From Halorientalis litorea (GTDB lineage: Archaea; Halobacteriota; Halobacteria; Halobacteriales; Haloarculaceae): a stretch of DNA of 64,000 nt. Below the pieces are notes generated by a model that was not told the origin of the DNA, did not search any database, and was given only the letters and a program-made list of their open reading frames with translations. Shown in pieces: positions 55,274 through 64,000 of the stretch (positions are counted from its first letter, which is position 1; every line of letters begins with the position of its first letter). The stretch spans positions 930,001-994,000 of the forward strand of contig NZ_CP095482.1 in assembly GCF_023028225.1 (NCBI RefSeq), written 5' to 3'. A program made the translations under genes and the position numbers.

Positions 55274-56272
55274 TCACTCGTCTGCTTCCGGCTCGTCTTC
55301 GACCGTCCGGTCGGCGACGATTTCGCCGAGGCCGTCTATCGGGCGGTCCGGGTTGGCGTCGTCCATCACCTCGGGGGCACCCAACTGGACCGTCTCGGTG
55401 TCCACGTCGTCCCGGAGTTTCGTCCGGCCGCGGTGGACGGACACGGCGTCGTCCAAGTGGAGTTGGATGGCTTCGACCAGCGCGTCGGCTTCGAGGGGTT
55501 GGCCCATGCGCTGGAGGTCCTCCTCGGTGGCGTCGTCGGGGACGTTGAACGCCCGCTGGGTGATGATGGGGCCTTGGTCCAAGTCGGTCGTGACGTAGTG
55601 GGCGGTGACGCCCGCGATGCGGACGCCCTCCTCGATGGCCTGCATGTACGCCGACGCGCCGGGGAACGCCGGGAGCAGGGAGGGGTGGACGTTGATGATA
55701 CGGTTCTCGTAGCGAAACACCACGTCGGGCGAGAGGATGCGCATGTACCGCGCGAGGACCACGAGGTCCACGTCGTACTCCGAGAGGAGTTCCAGCAGTT
55801 GGTCCTCGTCGGGGGACCCCTTCTCGTCGCCGATGTCGTGGAACGGCACGTCGTACTTCTCGGCCAGCGGTTCGAGGTCGGAGTGGTTGCCGATGACGAC
55901 GCCCACGTCCGCGCCGAGTTCGTCGTTGGTCCACGCCTCGAAGAGGGCTTCCAGACAGTGGGACTCCTTGGTCACGAGGACCGCAATCTGTTGGGTCTCG
56001 CGCTCGGCGGGGAACCGGACCTGTACGTCGACGCCGAGTTCGTCGCCGAGGTCGTGGAGGTCCTCGCGGAGTTTCGCCTCGGTCGTGACCATCTCGGCGG
56101 TGTCCACGGTCATCGTCATGCGGAACACCCCCTCCCGAACGGCCTGGTCGAGGTCCTCGATGTTGATACCGCGCTCGAACAGCAGGGACGTGACGTTCGC
56201 GATGAGTCCGGTGTCGTCTTCCCCGACGACGGTTATCTCGGTCAGCGTGTGCTTTCTCACGGTACCCACCAC
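55274..56272 (-). CDS. purU: Formyltetrahydrofolate deformylase-like protein
   Basis: A 332-residue protein. Residues about 8-85 are an ACT domain (ITVVGEDDTGLIANVTSLLFERG) and the rest is a formyltransferase-type fold with the active-site YENRIINVHPSLLPAFPGAS (including HPSLLP) and YVTTDLDQGPII. PurU releases formate from formyl-THF to feed purine synthesis. Archaeal formyl carriers can differ, so the exact substrate is uncertain. A C-terminal 40-residue acidic tail is extra. Confidence 0.86.
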   Translation of the reverse strand: MVGTVRKHTLTEITVVGEDDTGLIANVTSLLFERGINIEDLDQAVREGVFRMTMTVDTAEMVTTEAKLREDLHDLGDELGVDVQVRFPAERETQQIAVLVTKESHCLEALFEAWTNDELGADVGVVIGNHSDLEPLAEKYDVPFHDIGDEKGSPDEDQLLELLSEYDVDLVVLARYMRILSPDVVFRYENRIINVHPSLLPAFPGASAYMQAIEEGVRIAGVTAHYVTTDLDQGPIITQRAFNVPDDATEEDLQRMGQPLEADALVEAIQLHLDDAVSVHRGRTKLRDDVDTETVQLGAPEVMDDANPDRPIDGLGEIVADRTVEDEPEADE

Positions 56273-56402
56273 CGACGGGCGCAGTCAGTCATCGGCTACG
56301 GGTCGGCAGTGACCGGCGAAAAACCTTGTTCTTCGCGCTCTCGGGCATCGAGGGGCACCACAGACATTAGTGGACCCGGCGACATGAGCAATGCAGAGCC
56401 GA

Positions 56403-57287
56403 ATGACGACGACAGTCCTGTGTGTGGACGGGGACGACGACGACCGGTCGGCGACGGCGGACGCGCTCGCCGACGCCGGATTGGGCGTCCACACCGCCGC
56501 CAGCGTCGCCGAGGCGACGGACGCCCTCGGGCCGAGCATCGACTGCGTCGTCACGGAGTACACGTTGCCGGACGGGACCGGCCTCGACCTCATCGCGGGC
56601 GTCAGGGGACACGTCCCGGACACGCCCTGCGTGCTGTTCACCGACGACTCGCCCGAGGACATCGACACCACCGCGTTCGAGAGTGTCGTCGTCGAGTACC
56701 TGTCGAAGGGTAGTTCCGGCGGAAGTGACCGCCTGACCGAACTGGTCGACACCCTCCTCGCCCGGCGGTCACAGGTCGGCTATCCGCTCCCCCCCGACGA
56801 GGACGGACGGCTGGCGGCACTCGCACAGTACGACGTTGCGGAGTTGGAGACCGTTACCGCGCTCGACCGCCTGACCGAACTGGCCGCGCGCCACTTCGAC
56901 GTTGACAGGGCGTTCGTCGGCATCGTCACGGAACACGAGGAGCGGTTCGTCTCCTGTCACGGCGGGGAACTGGAGCCGCTCGACCGCGAGGACACGATGT
57001 GTACCCACGCCATCCTCGAAGACGACCTGCTCGTCGTCCCGGACGTGCGCGAGGACGACCGGTTCGAGCACAACGACGCGCTCGACCGGTTGAACATCCG
57101 GTCGTACGCCGGCGCGCCGGTGCGGACACCCGACGGTGCCGCGCTCGGGAGCTTCTGTCTCACCGACGGAGACGCGCGGACCTACTCGGCCGACGACCGA
57201 ACGTACCTCCGCCTGCTGGCGGACGAAGTCGAAGAGCAACTCGACCTCCGGAGCCGTCTCCGCGAGGCTGGACGGGCCGACGAATGA
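56403..57287 (+). CDS. Receiver-like/GAF signalling protein with Glu at the phospho-site
   Basis: A 294-residue soluble protein. Residues 1-118 are a receiver fold, but the phospho-acceptor Asp is replaced by Glu52 (CVVTEYTLPDGTG), which mimics the phosphorylated state. The acidic pocket VDGDDDD and a Lys in YLSKG are kept. Residues about 145-285 are a GAF domain with FVSCHGGELEPL and SYAGAPVRTPDGAALGSFCL. No kinase or DNA-binding domain. It overlaps the next gene by four bases and should act with it. Confidence 0.85.
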   Translation: MTTTVLCVDGDDDDRSATADALADAGLGVHTAASVAEATDALGPSIDCVVTEYTLPDGTGLDLIAGVRGHVPDTPCVLFTDDSPEDIDTTAFESVVVEYLSKGSSGGSDRLTELVDTLLARRSQVGYPLPPDEDGRLAALAQYDVAELETVTALDRLTELAARHFDVDRAFVGIVTEHEERFVSCHGGELEPLDREDTMCTHAILEDDLLVVPDVREDDRFEHNDALDRLNIRSYAGAPVRTPDGAALGSFCLTDGDARTYSADDRTYLRLLADEVEEQLDLRSRLREAGRADE

Positions 57288-57928
57288 GTCAGGACACACA
57301 GGAGTGGTACACGTTCGAGGGACTGCCACTGGAGCCGGTGGCTCCGGGAACGAGTCTCCTCGTCGCGGGCGACCCGTTCGCCGGGACGACGGACGTGGCA
57401 CTCCGCACGCTCGTCGGCGACGCCCACGACGGTGTCTTGCTGTTCGCCATCGACGACAGCGGCCCGAACCTCGTCGAGCAGTACGCGGCCGTCGGCGGAA
57501 CGTTCGACAGGTCGCGGATGGCGGCCGTCGACTGTAGCGGGGAGGAGTGGGCGGACGACAACATCCGAACCGTCGGGAGTCCGAGCGACCTCACCGGTAT
57601 CGGTATCCGGTTCTCCTCGCTCTACGAAGACCTGTACGACCAGCAGGTGACGCGGGTCCGGACGGGGCTGTTCTCCGTTTCGACGCTTCTGACGTTTACC
57701 GACGAGATACAGCCGGTGTACCGGTTCCTGCACACGCTGACGGGACGCGTGCAGGCGGCAGAGGGGTTCGCGGCCTGTGTCGTCGACCCTAGCGTCACCG
57801 ACGACCAGACCATCAACTCCCTCGAACAGCCGTTCGACGGCCGTCTCGACGTTCGGGAGACGGACGGCGGGTGTGAACTCCGCGTTCGCGGCCTCGCCGA
57901 CCAGCCGACGGGGTGGCAGTCGGTTTAG
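57284..57928 (+). CDS. RAD55-like RecA-fold protein coupled to the GAF protein
   Basis: A 214-residue protein with the RAD55/DUF7504-type plan. The P-loop region is GDPFAGTTDVAL, close to but not GKT/S, so nucleotide binding is doubtful. The central part contains LTGIGIRFSSLYEDL and VRTGLFSVSTLL, with the conserved R-T-G-L of related haloarchaeal proteins. It is translated from an ATGA overlap with the receiver-GAF gene. Together they look like a two-gene signalling module. Confidence 0.75.
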   Translation: MSQDTQEWYTFEGLPLEPVAPGTSLLVAGDPFAGTTDVALRTLVGDAHDGVLLFAIDDSGPNLVEQYAAVGGTFDRSRMAAVDCSGEEWADDNIRTVGSPSDLTGIGIRFSSLYEDLYDQQVTRVRTGLFSVSTLLTFTDEIQPVYRFLHTLTGRVQAAEGFAACVVDPSVTDDQTINSLEQPFDGRLDVRETDGGCELRVRGLADQPTGWQSV

Positions 57929-58881
57929 TCTGCCGCGCCGGTCGCGCCCGTGTCGTCGAGTTGCACGAGGTCCTCGACGGGCGGGATGTCCGCCTCTTCG
58001 TCGGTGAGAATCTCGATGCGTCGGGTGAGTTTCTCGGTGGCGTACTCGACGAGCGGCGTCGGGTCGATTTCCTCCGTGGCCGTCGCCTGCACCGCCTCCG
58101 ACACCAGCGGGAGGAGGTCCTGAAGCGTCCCTTGGACGATTTCCGGGTCGACGTCCTCCTCGTGGATGAGGTGTCGCACCTTCTGCATCCCGAAGCCGAC
58201 GTGACGGCCCTCGTCGCTCCTGATGAGATTGACGCCTTTGACCAGTCCGTCGAGTTCCGGCTGGTCGATGTCGGCGTCGTCGTACACGTCCGGGCCGTCC
58301 TCGTTGAACCGGGCGTTGAAGCCGTAGTAGCCGGTCTGTGCCAGCACGCTCTCGACGACGAGGTGGTAGTGACAGTAGGCCTTCGCCCGGTTTTCCGGCG
58401 TGTCGTCGTCGAGCAGTCGTTCCATCGCCGCCTCCGTCCGGTCGAACAACTCGACGTATCCCTCGGGGAAGTACCGCTGGTCGGTCGGTTCGGTCACGTC
58501 GACATCTTCGGCCTCCGCGACTGGGTTGACCACTTCACGCCAGTAGCGGTCGAAGAACTGCGTGTGTTTGGCCTCCTCGTAAATCTGGCTGGAGAGGAAC
58601 ATCTGGTCGTCGATGTCCTCCAGAACCAGACCCAGCGGCATCAGGTCCTCCGTCACCGCCTCCTCGCCCGCGCCGAACAGCGCGAGTGCCGTGCGGAACG
58701 CCTCGAACCGCTCCTCGTTACCCTCTGTATCGAGCAGTCGCTCCCGGTCCTGTTCGAGGAGTTCCTGCGGGATGTCCTCGTAGGGATCCCAGTGGCGATA
58801 GACGGCGTTGCGGAAGTATCCGCCCGCGAAACTGTCCGGGTCGATACGCATATCTCGGCTCGTGTCCCGTATCTGCGTCAT
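57925..58881 (-). CDS. R2-like ligand-binding oxidase (R2lox-type)
   Basis: A 318-residue ferritin-fold diiron or Mn/Fe protein related to the ribonucleotide reductase small subunit. Metal ligands are spaced as in R2lox: Glu74 (GAGEEAV), Glu103 and His106 (EEAKH), Glu177 (VVESV), Glu224 and His227 (DEGRH). The crosslink-forming Val and Tyr of R2lox have counterparts in Val76 and Tyr172. The radical Tyr of genuine R2 is therefore not expected. A genuine large-subunit gene is absent here. Annotation as RNR beta subunit is the alternative. Confidence 0.82.
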   Translation of the reverse strand: MTQIRDTSRDMRIDPDSFAGGYFRNAVYRHWDPYEDIPQELLEQDRERLLDTEGNEERFEAFRTALALFGAGEEAVTEDLMPLGLVLEDIDDQMFLSSQIYEEAKHTQFFDRYWREVVNPVAEAEDVDVTEPTDQRYFPEGYVELFDRTEAAMERLLDDDTPENRAKAYCHYHLVVESVLAQTGYYGFNARFNEDGPDVYDDADIDQPELDGLVKGVNLIRSDEGRHVGFGMQKVRHLIHEEDVDPEIVQGTLQDLLPLVSEAVQATATEEIDPTPLVEYATEKLTRRIEILTDEEADIPPVEDLVQLDDTGATGAAD

Positions 58882-59019
58882 GGGTGGTATTTGTTCACAC
58901 GCGACTGTCGGTTAAGGCTACCCCCACCAATCAAGGATAGTTTAAAACAGACCGAGGGTCGGTAAATTGACGAGCGGAGATGGCAAGCGTTTTCGTTCGC
59001 GGTCACCGCACTCCGGGCA

Positions 59020-59277
59020 ATGACCGCGTACACCGCGACGGTGACGGTGCGACTGAAACACGGGGTACTCGACCCGGAGGCCGAGACGACACAGCGCGCG
59101 CTGGAGCGACTCGGCTTCGAGTTGGACGACCTCCGGTCGGCCGACCGGTTCGAGGTCGACATGGACGCGGCGGACGCCGAGCGTGCCGCCGAGCGTGCGA
59201 CGGAGATGGCCGAGCGTCTGCTCGCGAACCCCACCATCCACGACTACGACGTGGAGGTCAGCGAAACGGACGGATGA
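59020..59277 (+). CDS. purS: FGAM synthase subunit PurS
   Basis: An 85-residue small subunit of phosphoribosylformylglycinamidine synthase, which bridges PurL and PurQ. It shows the typical start TAYTATVTVRLKHGVLDPEA and the tail of about eight LLANPTIHDYDVEV. It overlaps purQ by four bases (ATGA). Confidence 0.94.
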   Translation: MTAYTATVTVRLKHGVLDPEAETTQRALERLGFELDDLRSADRFEVDMDAADAERAAERATEMAERLLANPTIHDYDVEVSETDG

Positions 59278-59951
59278 CGGTCTCAGTGATACGGTTCGGC
59301 GGGTCGAACTGTGACCGGGACGCCGTCCGCGCGCTGGCGGAACTCGGCGTGGACGCCGAACTCGTCTGGCACGAGGACGGCCTCCCCGCGGACACCACCG
59401 GCGTCGTCATCCCCGGCGGGTTCTCCTACGGCGACTACCTCCGCGCAGGTGCGATGGCCGCGCGGTCGCCCATCATGGACGAGGTGCGGGCGGCCGCCGA
59501 GGACGGGACGCCGGTACTCGGCGTCTGTAACGGGGCCCAAATCGGCTCGGAGTCGAGTCTGACGCCGGGCGCGTTCACCACCAACCGGAGCGCGCGCTTC
59601 CAGTGTGAACACGTCTCCGTGCGCGTCGAGAACGCCGATACGCCGTGGACCGCGGCCTACGAGGAGGGCGAAGTCATCGAACTCCCCATCGCCCACGGCG
59701 AGGGGCGGTTCGAGGTGAGCGACGAGCGACTGGACGAACTGGAACGCGAGGACCGGGTTCTGTTCCGGTACTGCGACGCCGACGGCGCGGTGACCGACGA
59801 CGCCAACCCCAACGGCTCGAAACACAACGTCGCGGGCGTGCTGGGCGACCACGACACCGTCGCGGTGCTGATGCCCCACCCCGAGCGGGCCACGCTCCCC
59901 GACATCGGTCCGACCGACGGGCAGGGCATCCTCGAAGGGTTCGGGCAGTAG
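59274..59951 (+). CDS. purQ: FGAM synthase glutaminase subunit PurQ
   Basis: A 225-residue class I glutaminase that supplies ammonia to PurL. The nucleophile elbow is GVCNGAQIG, and the His-Glu pair lies in MPHPERAT. The start MTVSVIRFGGSNCDRD is fixed by the overlap with purS. PurL is not in the window. Confidence 0.95.
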   Translation: MTVSVIRFGGSNCDRDAVRALAELGVDAELVWHEDGLPADTTGVVIPGGFSYGDYLRAGAMAARSPIMDEVRAAAEDGTPVLGVCNGAQIGSESSLTPGAFTTNRSARFQCEHVSVRVENADTPWTAAYEEGEVIELPIAHGEGRFEVSDERLDELEREDRVLFRYCDADGAVTDDANPNGSKHNVAGVLGDHDTVAVLMPHPERATLPDIGPTDGQGILEGFGQ

Positions 59952-60020
59952 ACGGGCTGTCGTGGCCGGTAGGCTTTTGTTCGCGGGTGATATTGCTGCA
60001 TTCAAGGTGGGTGGGAACAA

Positions 60021-60758
60021 GTGACAGCTCTCGCAGTGCAAGCACTGCTCGTCGCCCTCGGTGCGGCGTTGACGTTCGGGGGACTGTTCGTGTATCGGCG
60101 TGGACTGATGCTGTTCGGCGGCCTCGTCGGCCTCGGGCTGGCGTTTCTCGTCACGAGCGTCCTCGGCGTGGCCGGCGCGACGCAGGCGGCCGTCGTCGTC
60201 ACCACCGGGGTCGTCGGAGCCGCGCTCAGCCAAATCCTGTACGTGGTGTTGCTGGTCGTCCCGGGTGCCGTGACGGGATTCGGAGCGGCGATGCTGGTAA
60301 CCGGAACGACGCTGACGCCGCTCTCGAACCTCCTCGACCCGGTACTGGTCGTCGGTGCGGTGGTCGGCGCGGCATTGGCAGTCGTGGTGCGGCAGGCAGT
60401 CGTCGTCACCCTCAGCGCGTCGTGGGGACCGCTGTTGGTCTGGACGGGCGTCGAGATGGAGGCCATCGTGGCCGCCCTCGGGAACGTCACCGTCCCGACG
60501 CCCCCGACGTGGGTTCTTGCCCTCGTGGGTCTCGGCGTCCTCGGACAGGCCGGGACGTGGGCACTCCTGCGGGACGGGGACCTGTCGGACTGGCGCGATA
60601 GCGACGACGGCGACGATGGGCCGGAAGCGAGAGTGGGGGAGACGACGGCCAGCGACGAAGCGGCCCTCAGTTGGGAGGGCGGTGACGACGGAGGCGCGAG
60701 TGCCGAGACGGGGAGCAGGGACAGCACAGGGAGCGACACGACCGCCGGCGACGACTGA
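60021..60758 (+). CDS. DUF4203-like multi-span membrane protein
   Basis: A 245-residue membrane protein with about seven hydrophobic spans within the first 190 residues and a Ser/Asp/Gly-rich acidic cytoplasmic tail (about 195-245). It starts with GTG. The repeated small-residue spans (GLVGLGLAFL, VVGAVVGAALAVV) suggest DUF4203/TM7S3-like relatives. Function unknown. Confidence 0.65.
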   Translation: MTALAVQALLVALGAALTFGGLFVYRRGLMLFGGLVGLGLAFLVTSVLGVAGATQAAVVVTTGVVGAALSQILYVVLLVVPGAVTGFGAAMLVTGTTLTPLSNLLDPVLVVGAVVGAALAVVVRQAVVVTLSASWGPLLVWTGVEMEAIVAALGNVTVPTPPTWVLALVGLGVLGQAGTWALLRDGDLSDWRDSDDGDDGPEARVGETTASDEAALSWEGGDDGGASAETGSRDSTGSDTTAGDD

Positions 60759-60776
60759 CGGCCGGTGCGGGGACGC

Positions 60777-61853
60777 CTACCGGGCCAGCGGGAGGTTGTA
60801 CCCGCGCTCGCGGGCGAGGACTGCCTCGTACGTCCGTTCGCACTCACAGGACACCTGTGAGAACACCGACGGGTCCTGTCGGCGGTCGAAGTCCTTGATG
60901 GCGTTCTGGACGCGCTCGTCACACTCGCCGCAGTTGTGCGGGCCGCGGTCGCTCCCGTGGCCCACCGGGTCCGAGACGACGATGGCGTCCGCGTCGGCGG
61001 TCGCTTCCAACACTTCGGCGACCGACCAGAGCCACGGCGGGCGGTAGCCGCCGTCGTGGAACAGGTCCTCGACCATCGTGTGCCGCTGGACGTTACAGGG
61101 GTTCATCGAGACGGTGTGACACCCGTCCACGTCGGCACAGCGGCGGACGGACCGTTTCATGTCCGCGACGGCCTCGCCTTCCGAGAGGAACGGGGGCTTC
61201 AGCAGGAGGTACGCCTTGACGCCGCCGCCCGCCGCGGCGGCCTCGGCGGCGGCGGCCTCGAAGTCCGCGAACTCGAAGTACTTGTTCACGCAGTCACGGC
61301 GCACGCGGTCCGTCGCGGTTTCGAGGCCGACGGCCACGTCCGTCGCCAGTCCCTGCTCGGTGAACTCGGCGACCTTCTCGCGGTCGACGAAGTCGGGCAA
61401 CGACTCCACGACGATGCGGTCACGGTCCGCGAACGTCTCGGCGACGGCGCGGCGCGTCTCCGCCGGGACCTCTCGCTCGTCGAGGAACGAGCCGGAGGTG
61501 TAGATTTTCACGAGGTCCGCCGAGTCGTCGGCGTTCTCCTCCTCGTGGGCGAGGCACGTATCGAGTTGGGCCATCAGTTCCTCGTGTGTGACCGACCCGC
61601 CCTCGACGGATTCGGCGACGTAGCCACACATCGTACAGCCACCGGCCCGTGCCCACCGACAGCCGCCGGTGTTGAGGATGATTGTCAGGGAGTCGACGAA
61701 CCCGTCGGGCGTGTTGTCCTCGTCCAACCACACCCGGGTCGGTTCGCGGGGGTCGTAACTGGCGTCCTTGCGGGCGCGAATCTCCCGCATCGCGCTGTTG
61801 TGGGCGTCCATCCCCTTCCCCTGCTCGTACACCTCGGGACTCGGCTCGCTCAT
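60777..61853 (-). CDS. Archaeosine biosynthesis radical SAM protein RaSEA
   Basis: A 358-residue radical-SAM enzyme. RaSEA works with ArcS to turn a preQ0-lysine adduct in tRNA into archaeosine. The cluster-binding region is GCRWARAGGCTMCGY with Cys spacing 7+2, unusual for radical-SAM proteins but typical of this family. The remainder of the barrel has KIYTSGSFLDERE and SLPDFVDREK. A C-terminal Cys cluster (CGECDERVQ, CECERTY) may bind zinc. ArcS is not nearby. Confidence 0.9.
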   Translation of the reverse strand: MSEPSPEVYEQGKGMDAHNSAMREIRARKDASYDPREPTRVWLDEDNTPDGFVDSLTIILNTGGCRWARAGGCTMCGYVAESVEGGSVTHEELMAQLDTCLAHEEENADDSADLVKIYTSGSFLDEREVPAETRRAVAETFADRDRIVVESLPDFVDREKVAEFTEQGLATDVAVGLETATDRVRRDCVNKYFEFADFEAAAAEAAAAGGGVKAYLLLKPPFLSEGEAVADMKRSVRRCADVDGCHTVSMNPCNVQRHTMVEDLFHDGGYRPPWLWSVAEVLEATADADAIVVSDPVGHGSDRGPHNCGECDERVQNAIKDFDRRQDPSVFSQVSCECERTYEAVLARERGYNLPLAR

Positions 61854-62027
61854 TACCACTCGCTACCGGCCCGAACGGTAAAGACTCACCGTCCCAACCC
61901 CGCGTACCAGCCGTGTGGACGGTCACCGGGGTCGGCACCTGTGAGAGGAGGAGATTTGTTGAATTGAGTCCGACCCTTTCTGATTGAGTAAAATATTATC
62001 TAACACCGCTGCGGAGACGCCCTTGTG

Positions 62028-63398
62028 ATGCAGAGTATCGACCCGGCGACGACGGAGTGCATCGGGACGTTCGAGAGCCACGACGAGCAGGCAGTCGAGA
62101 CGCGACTTGCGCGGGCCAGCGAGCGGTTCGAGACGTGGCGGGACCGCCCCATCACGGAGCGACAGGCGATGCTCGCTGGCGTCGCCGACGTACTCGAAGC
62201 CAACGAGGCGGAGTACGCCCGGACGATGACGGCGGAGATGGGCAAGCCCATCACGCAGGCCCGGAGCGAGGTCAGGAAGTGTGCCCGCGTCTGTGAGTAC
62301 TACGCCGAGAACGCGGCCGTCTTCCTGCAGGACGAACGGGTCGGTGTCGAACCCGATGCCGACACGTACGTCACCTACGAACCGCTGGGGCCGGTACTGG
62401 CCGTGATGCCGTGGAACTATCCATTCTGGCAGGTGTTCAGGTTCGCGGCACCGGCACTCGCGGCCGGAAACGTCTGTCTGCTCAAACACGCCCCCAACGT
62501 GCAGGGGTGTGCCGAGGCCATCGCGGACGCGTTCGAGCGAGCGGGGTTCCCGGCGTCCGCGCTTCAGGTACTTCGCGTGGCCGACGAGGCGGTAGCCGAC
62601 ATCATCGCAGACGACCGGGTTCGTGCGGTGACGTTGACCGGGAGCGTCGGTGCGGGGCGGGCCGTCGCGCGGGAGGCCGGCGCGCAGTTGAAGAAGACGG
62701 TGCTGGAACTCGGCGGGTCGGACCCGTTCATCGTACTGGACGACGCCGACATCGAAAGCGCGGCGGCAGTGGGGTGTCAGTCTCGCACCTACAACACCGG
62801 CCAGTCCTGCATCGCGGCCAAGCGGTTCATCGTCCACGAGGCCGTCTACGACGCGTTCCTCGACCGACTCGCGGCCGAGATGGACGCGCTCGTCGTCGGC
62901 GACCCGACGGACGACGCGACAGACGTGGGGCCGATGGCGCGAGCGGACCTGCTCACCGACCTGCACGAACAGGTCGAGCAGAGCGTGGCCGCCGGCGCGA
63001 CGGTCGAGCGCGGCGGGGAACCACTCGACCGCGAGGGGCATTTCTACCCCCCGACAATTCTGACCGACGTGCCCGCCGACGCCCCCGCGGCGTGTGAGGA
63101 ACTGTTCGGACCCGTCGCCGCCGTCCTCGCGGTCGAATCCGCCGAGGACGCACTCGAACTCGCCAACGACACGGAGTACGGCCTCGGCGCGACCGTCTGG
63201 ACCGACGACCGAGAGCGCGGCGAGGAACTGGCCCGGCGGATAGACGCCGGCGGCGTCTTCGTCAACGAGTTCGTCACGTCCCACCTCGAACTCCCCTTCG
63301 GTGGCATCAAGAACTCCGGGTACGGGCGGGAACTCGCCGGCGAGGGGATTCGCGAGTTCGTCAACAGGAAGTCCGTCTGGGTGAGCGACCCGTCTTGA
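62028..63398 (+). CDS. gabD: NAD(P)-dependent succinate-semialdehyde dehydrogenase
   Basis: A 456-residue aldehyde dehydrogenase. The catalytic Cys lies in [11 protein letters not shown] and the general-base Glu in [12 protein letters not shown]-binding segments [12 protein letters not shown] and [13 protein letters not shown] are present. The first 120 residues and C-terminus ([16 protein letters not shown]) match the succinate-semialdehyde dehydrogenase branch. ATG 62028 is used; GTG 62025 is possible. It is followed by glutamate dehydrogenase, so the pair may link glutamate/GABA carbon to the TCA cycle. Confidence 0.87.
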   Translation: MQSIDPATTECIGTFESHDEQAVETRLARASERFETWRDRPITERQAMLAGVADVLEANEAEYARTMTAEMGKPITQARSEVRKCARVCEYYAENAAVFLQDERVGVEPDADTYVTYEPLGPVLAVMPWNYPFWQVFRFAAPALAAGNVCLLKHAPNVQGCAEAIADAFERAGFPASALQVLRVADEAVADIIADDRVRAVTLTGSVGAGRAVAREAGAQLKKTVLELGGSDPFIVLDDADIESAAAVGCQSRTYNTGQSCIAAKRFIVHEAVYDAFLDRLAAEMDALVVGDPTDDATDVGPMARADLLTDLHEQVEQSVAAGATVERGGEPLDREGHFYPPTILTDVPADAPAACEELFGPVAAVLAVESAEDALELANDTEYGLGATVWTDDRERGEELARRIDAGGVFVNEFVTSHLELPFGGIKNSGYGRELAGEGIREFVNRKSVWVSDPS

Positions 63399-63456
63399 GC
63401 GACGACGCTCGGTGCCGCTCCGGTGGAAGTCCCCATATTCGTATTGAGTTCAAGTA

Positions 63457-63479
63457 TTTGTATAAATATTGTATACAAA
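63457..63479. promoter_or_regulatory. Palindrome over the gdh TATA box
   Basis: TTTGTATA and TATACAAA form a perfect 8-bp inverted repeat with a 7-base spacer (AATATTG). The TATA-like GTATAAATA of the glutamate dehydrogenase promoter is part of it. A dimeric repressor bound here would block TBP; Lrp- or TrmB-type regulators bind such sites. Confidence 0.6.
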
Positions 63480-63549
63480 AGGATTAATAGCCATAGTATT
63501 CGAACACACGACGTTCACGGAGCGCGACAGCTCCGGGCAGGAGAGACAG

Positions 63550-64000
63550 ATGGCAAAATCAACGCACACAGATGTCACGGAGGACACGGAGCCGGAAACA
63601 GCACTGGAGACGGCGCGCCACCAACTCGAACGGGCGGCCGACCACGTCGACGTCGACCAAGGCGTCATCGAGCGGCTGAAACACCCGACGAAGGTCCTCA
63701 GCGGTTCGATTCCGCTGGAGCGGGACGACGGCACCGTCGAGGTGTTCACCGGCTACCGGGCACAGCACGACGACGTACGCGGCCCGTACAAGGGTGGCCT
63801 GCGCTACCACCCGGACGTGACCGAAGACGAGTGCGTGGGTCTGGCGATGTGGATGACCTGGAAGTGTGCCGTGATGGACCTGCCGTTCGGCGGGGCCAAG
63901 GGCGGCGTCGTCGCGGACCCCAAGGCGTTGAGCGAGGACGAACGAGAGCGACTCACCCGCCGGTTCGCCGAGGAGATGCGTGATTTCGTCGGCCCGACCA
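63550..64000 (+). CDS. Glutamate dehydrogenase, N-terminal part (runs off the window)
   Basis: The first 150 codons of a Glu/Leu/Phe/Val dehydrogenase. The N-terminal helix region and [19 protein letters not shown] are followed by the substrate-binding Lys in [19 protein letters not shown]. Glutamate dehydrogenase interconverts glutamate and 2-oxoglutarate plus ammonia. The start ATG 63550 follows a GGAGAGACAG-like sequence about ten bases upstream. Cofactor specificity lies in the missing C-terminal half. Confidence 0.93.
   Translation, partial: MAKSTHTDVTEDTEPETALETARHQLERAADHVDVDQGVIERLKHPTKVLSGSIPLERDDGTVEVFTGYRAQHDDVRGPYKGGLRYHPDVTEDECVGLAMWMTWKCAVMDLPFGGAKGGVVADPKALSEDERERLTRRFAEEMRDFVGPT

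Noticed and set aside
61923-63284. Minus-strand open frame of 453 codons
   Set aside because: Antisense of the aldehyde dehydrogenase, which has intact catalytic motifs on the plus strand.
1-64000. CRISPR arrays, rRNA genes or complete insertion sequences
   Set aside because: No regularly spaced short repeats, no rRNA-like sequence and no intact transposase were seen.

Overview
The window is a stretch of a haloarchaeal (class Halobacteria) chromosome. Supporting signs are the high GC content and acidic proteins, a psmA-psmB proteasome operon, a CetZ tubulin-like protein, HalX response regulators, RAD55-like proteins, Tat lipoproteins of the RR...LAGC type, PGF-CTERM anchoring, F420 and archaeosine biosynthesis, and promoters with archaeal TATA boxes and very short or no leaders. 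The genus cannot be fixed from the sequence alone.

Layout: 0.1-9.1 kb holds a receiver-PAS-LOV photosensor protein, the proteasome operon, a GIY-YIG/DUF123 protein, a Tat-exported penicillin-acylase-like hydrolase, a sulfatase-like protein and an MFS transporter. 9.25-18.65 kb is a segment bounded by 209-bp direct repeats that both end in the 3' half of tRNA-Ile. It carries a phosphate-uptake operon (pstS-pstC-pstA-pstB), an internally deleted PhoU, an AbrB-PhoU regulator, a divergent coiled-coil 'halo transducer' protein and a lipoprotein pseudogene. 18.7-27.2 kb holds FxsA, a DUF255 thioredoxin-fold protein, a TrmB regulator, a TAXI-type TRAP transporter operon (binding protein, DUF1850, fused permease) and an enoyl-CoA hydratase. 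27.4-36.6 kb holds MptA, a 7TM histidine kinase next to two HalX regulators, a fused AhbA/AhbB-like siroheme decarboxylase, a MaoC hydratase, a TrpD-like protein, a RAD55-like protein, a cyclophilin and a cupin. 36.7-48.1 kb holds a ferredoxin, a 1224-residue surface beta-propeller/PKD protein, a FilR1-like regulator, tRNA-Leu, an RCK/TrkA protein with two stand-alone Lrp-type RAM domains, thymidylate kinase, an epimerase-like protein and cetZ with a membrane partner. 48.1-64 kb holds cofC, cofG and cofH (coenzyme F420), purC, purU, purS and purQ, a PAS histidine kinase, a receiver-GAF/RAD55 pair, an R2lox-type oxidase, RaSEA, succinate-semialdehyde dehydrogenase and the start of glutamate dehydrogenase.

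The most unusual signal lies between genes. Four genes (tRNA-Ile, tRNA-Leu, mptA and the ahb fusion gene) are each followed by a second, partial copy of their own 3' end, 103-171 bp further downstream. The spacers between gene end and copy hold hairpins. Several hairpins share an 11-nt loop close to GARCGRAGYGA while their stems differ, and others have a GGCC-type stem with a 10-nt loop that also starts and ends in GA. I call these '3'-end echoes'; they look like a recurrent process acting on gene ends.
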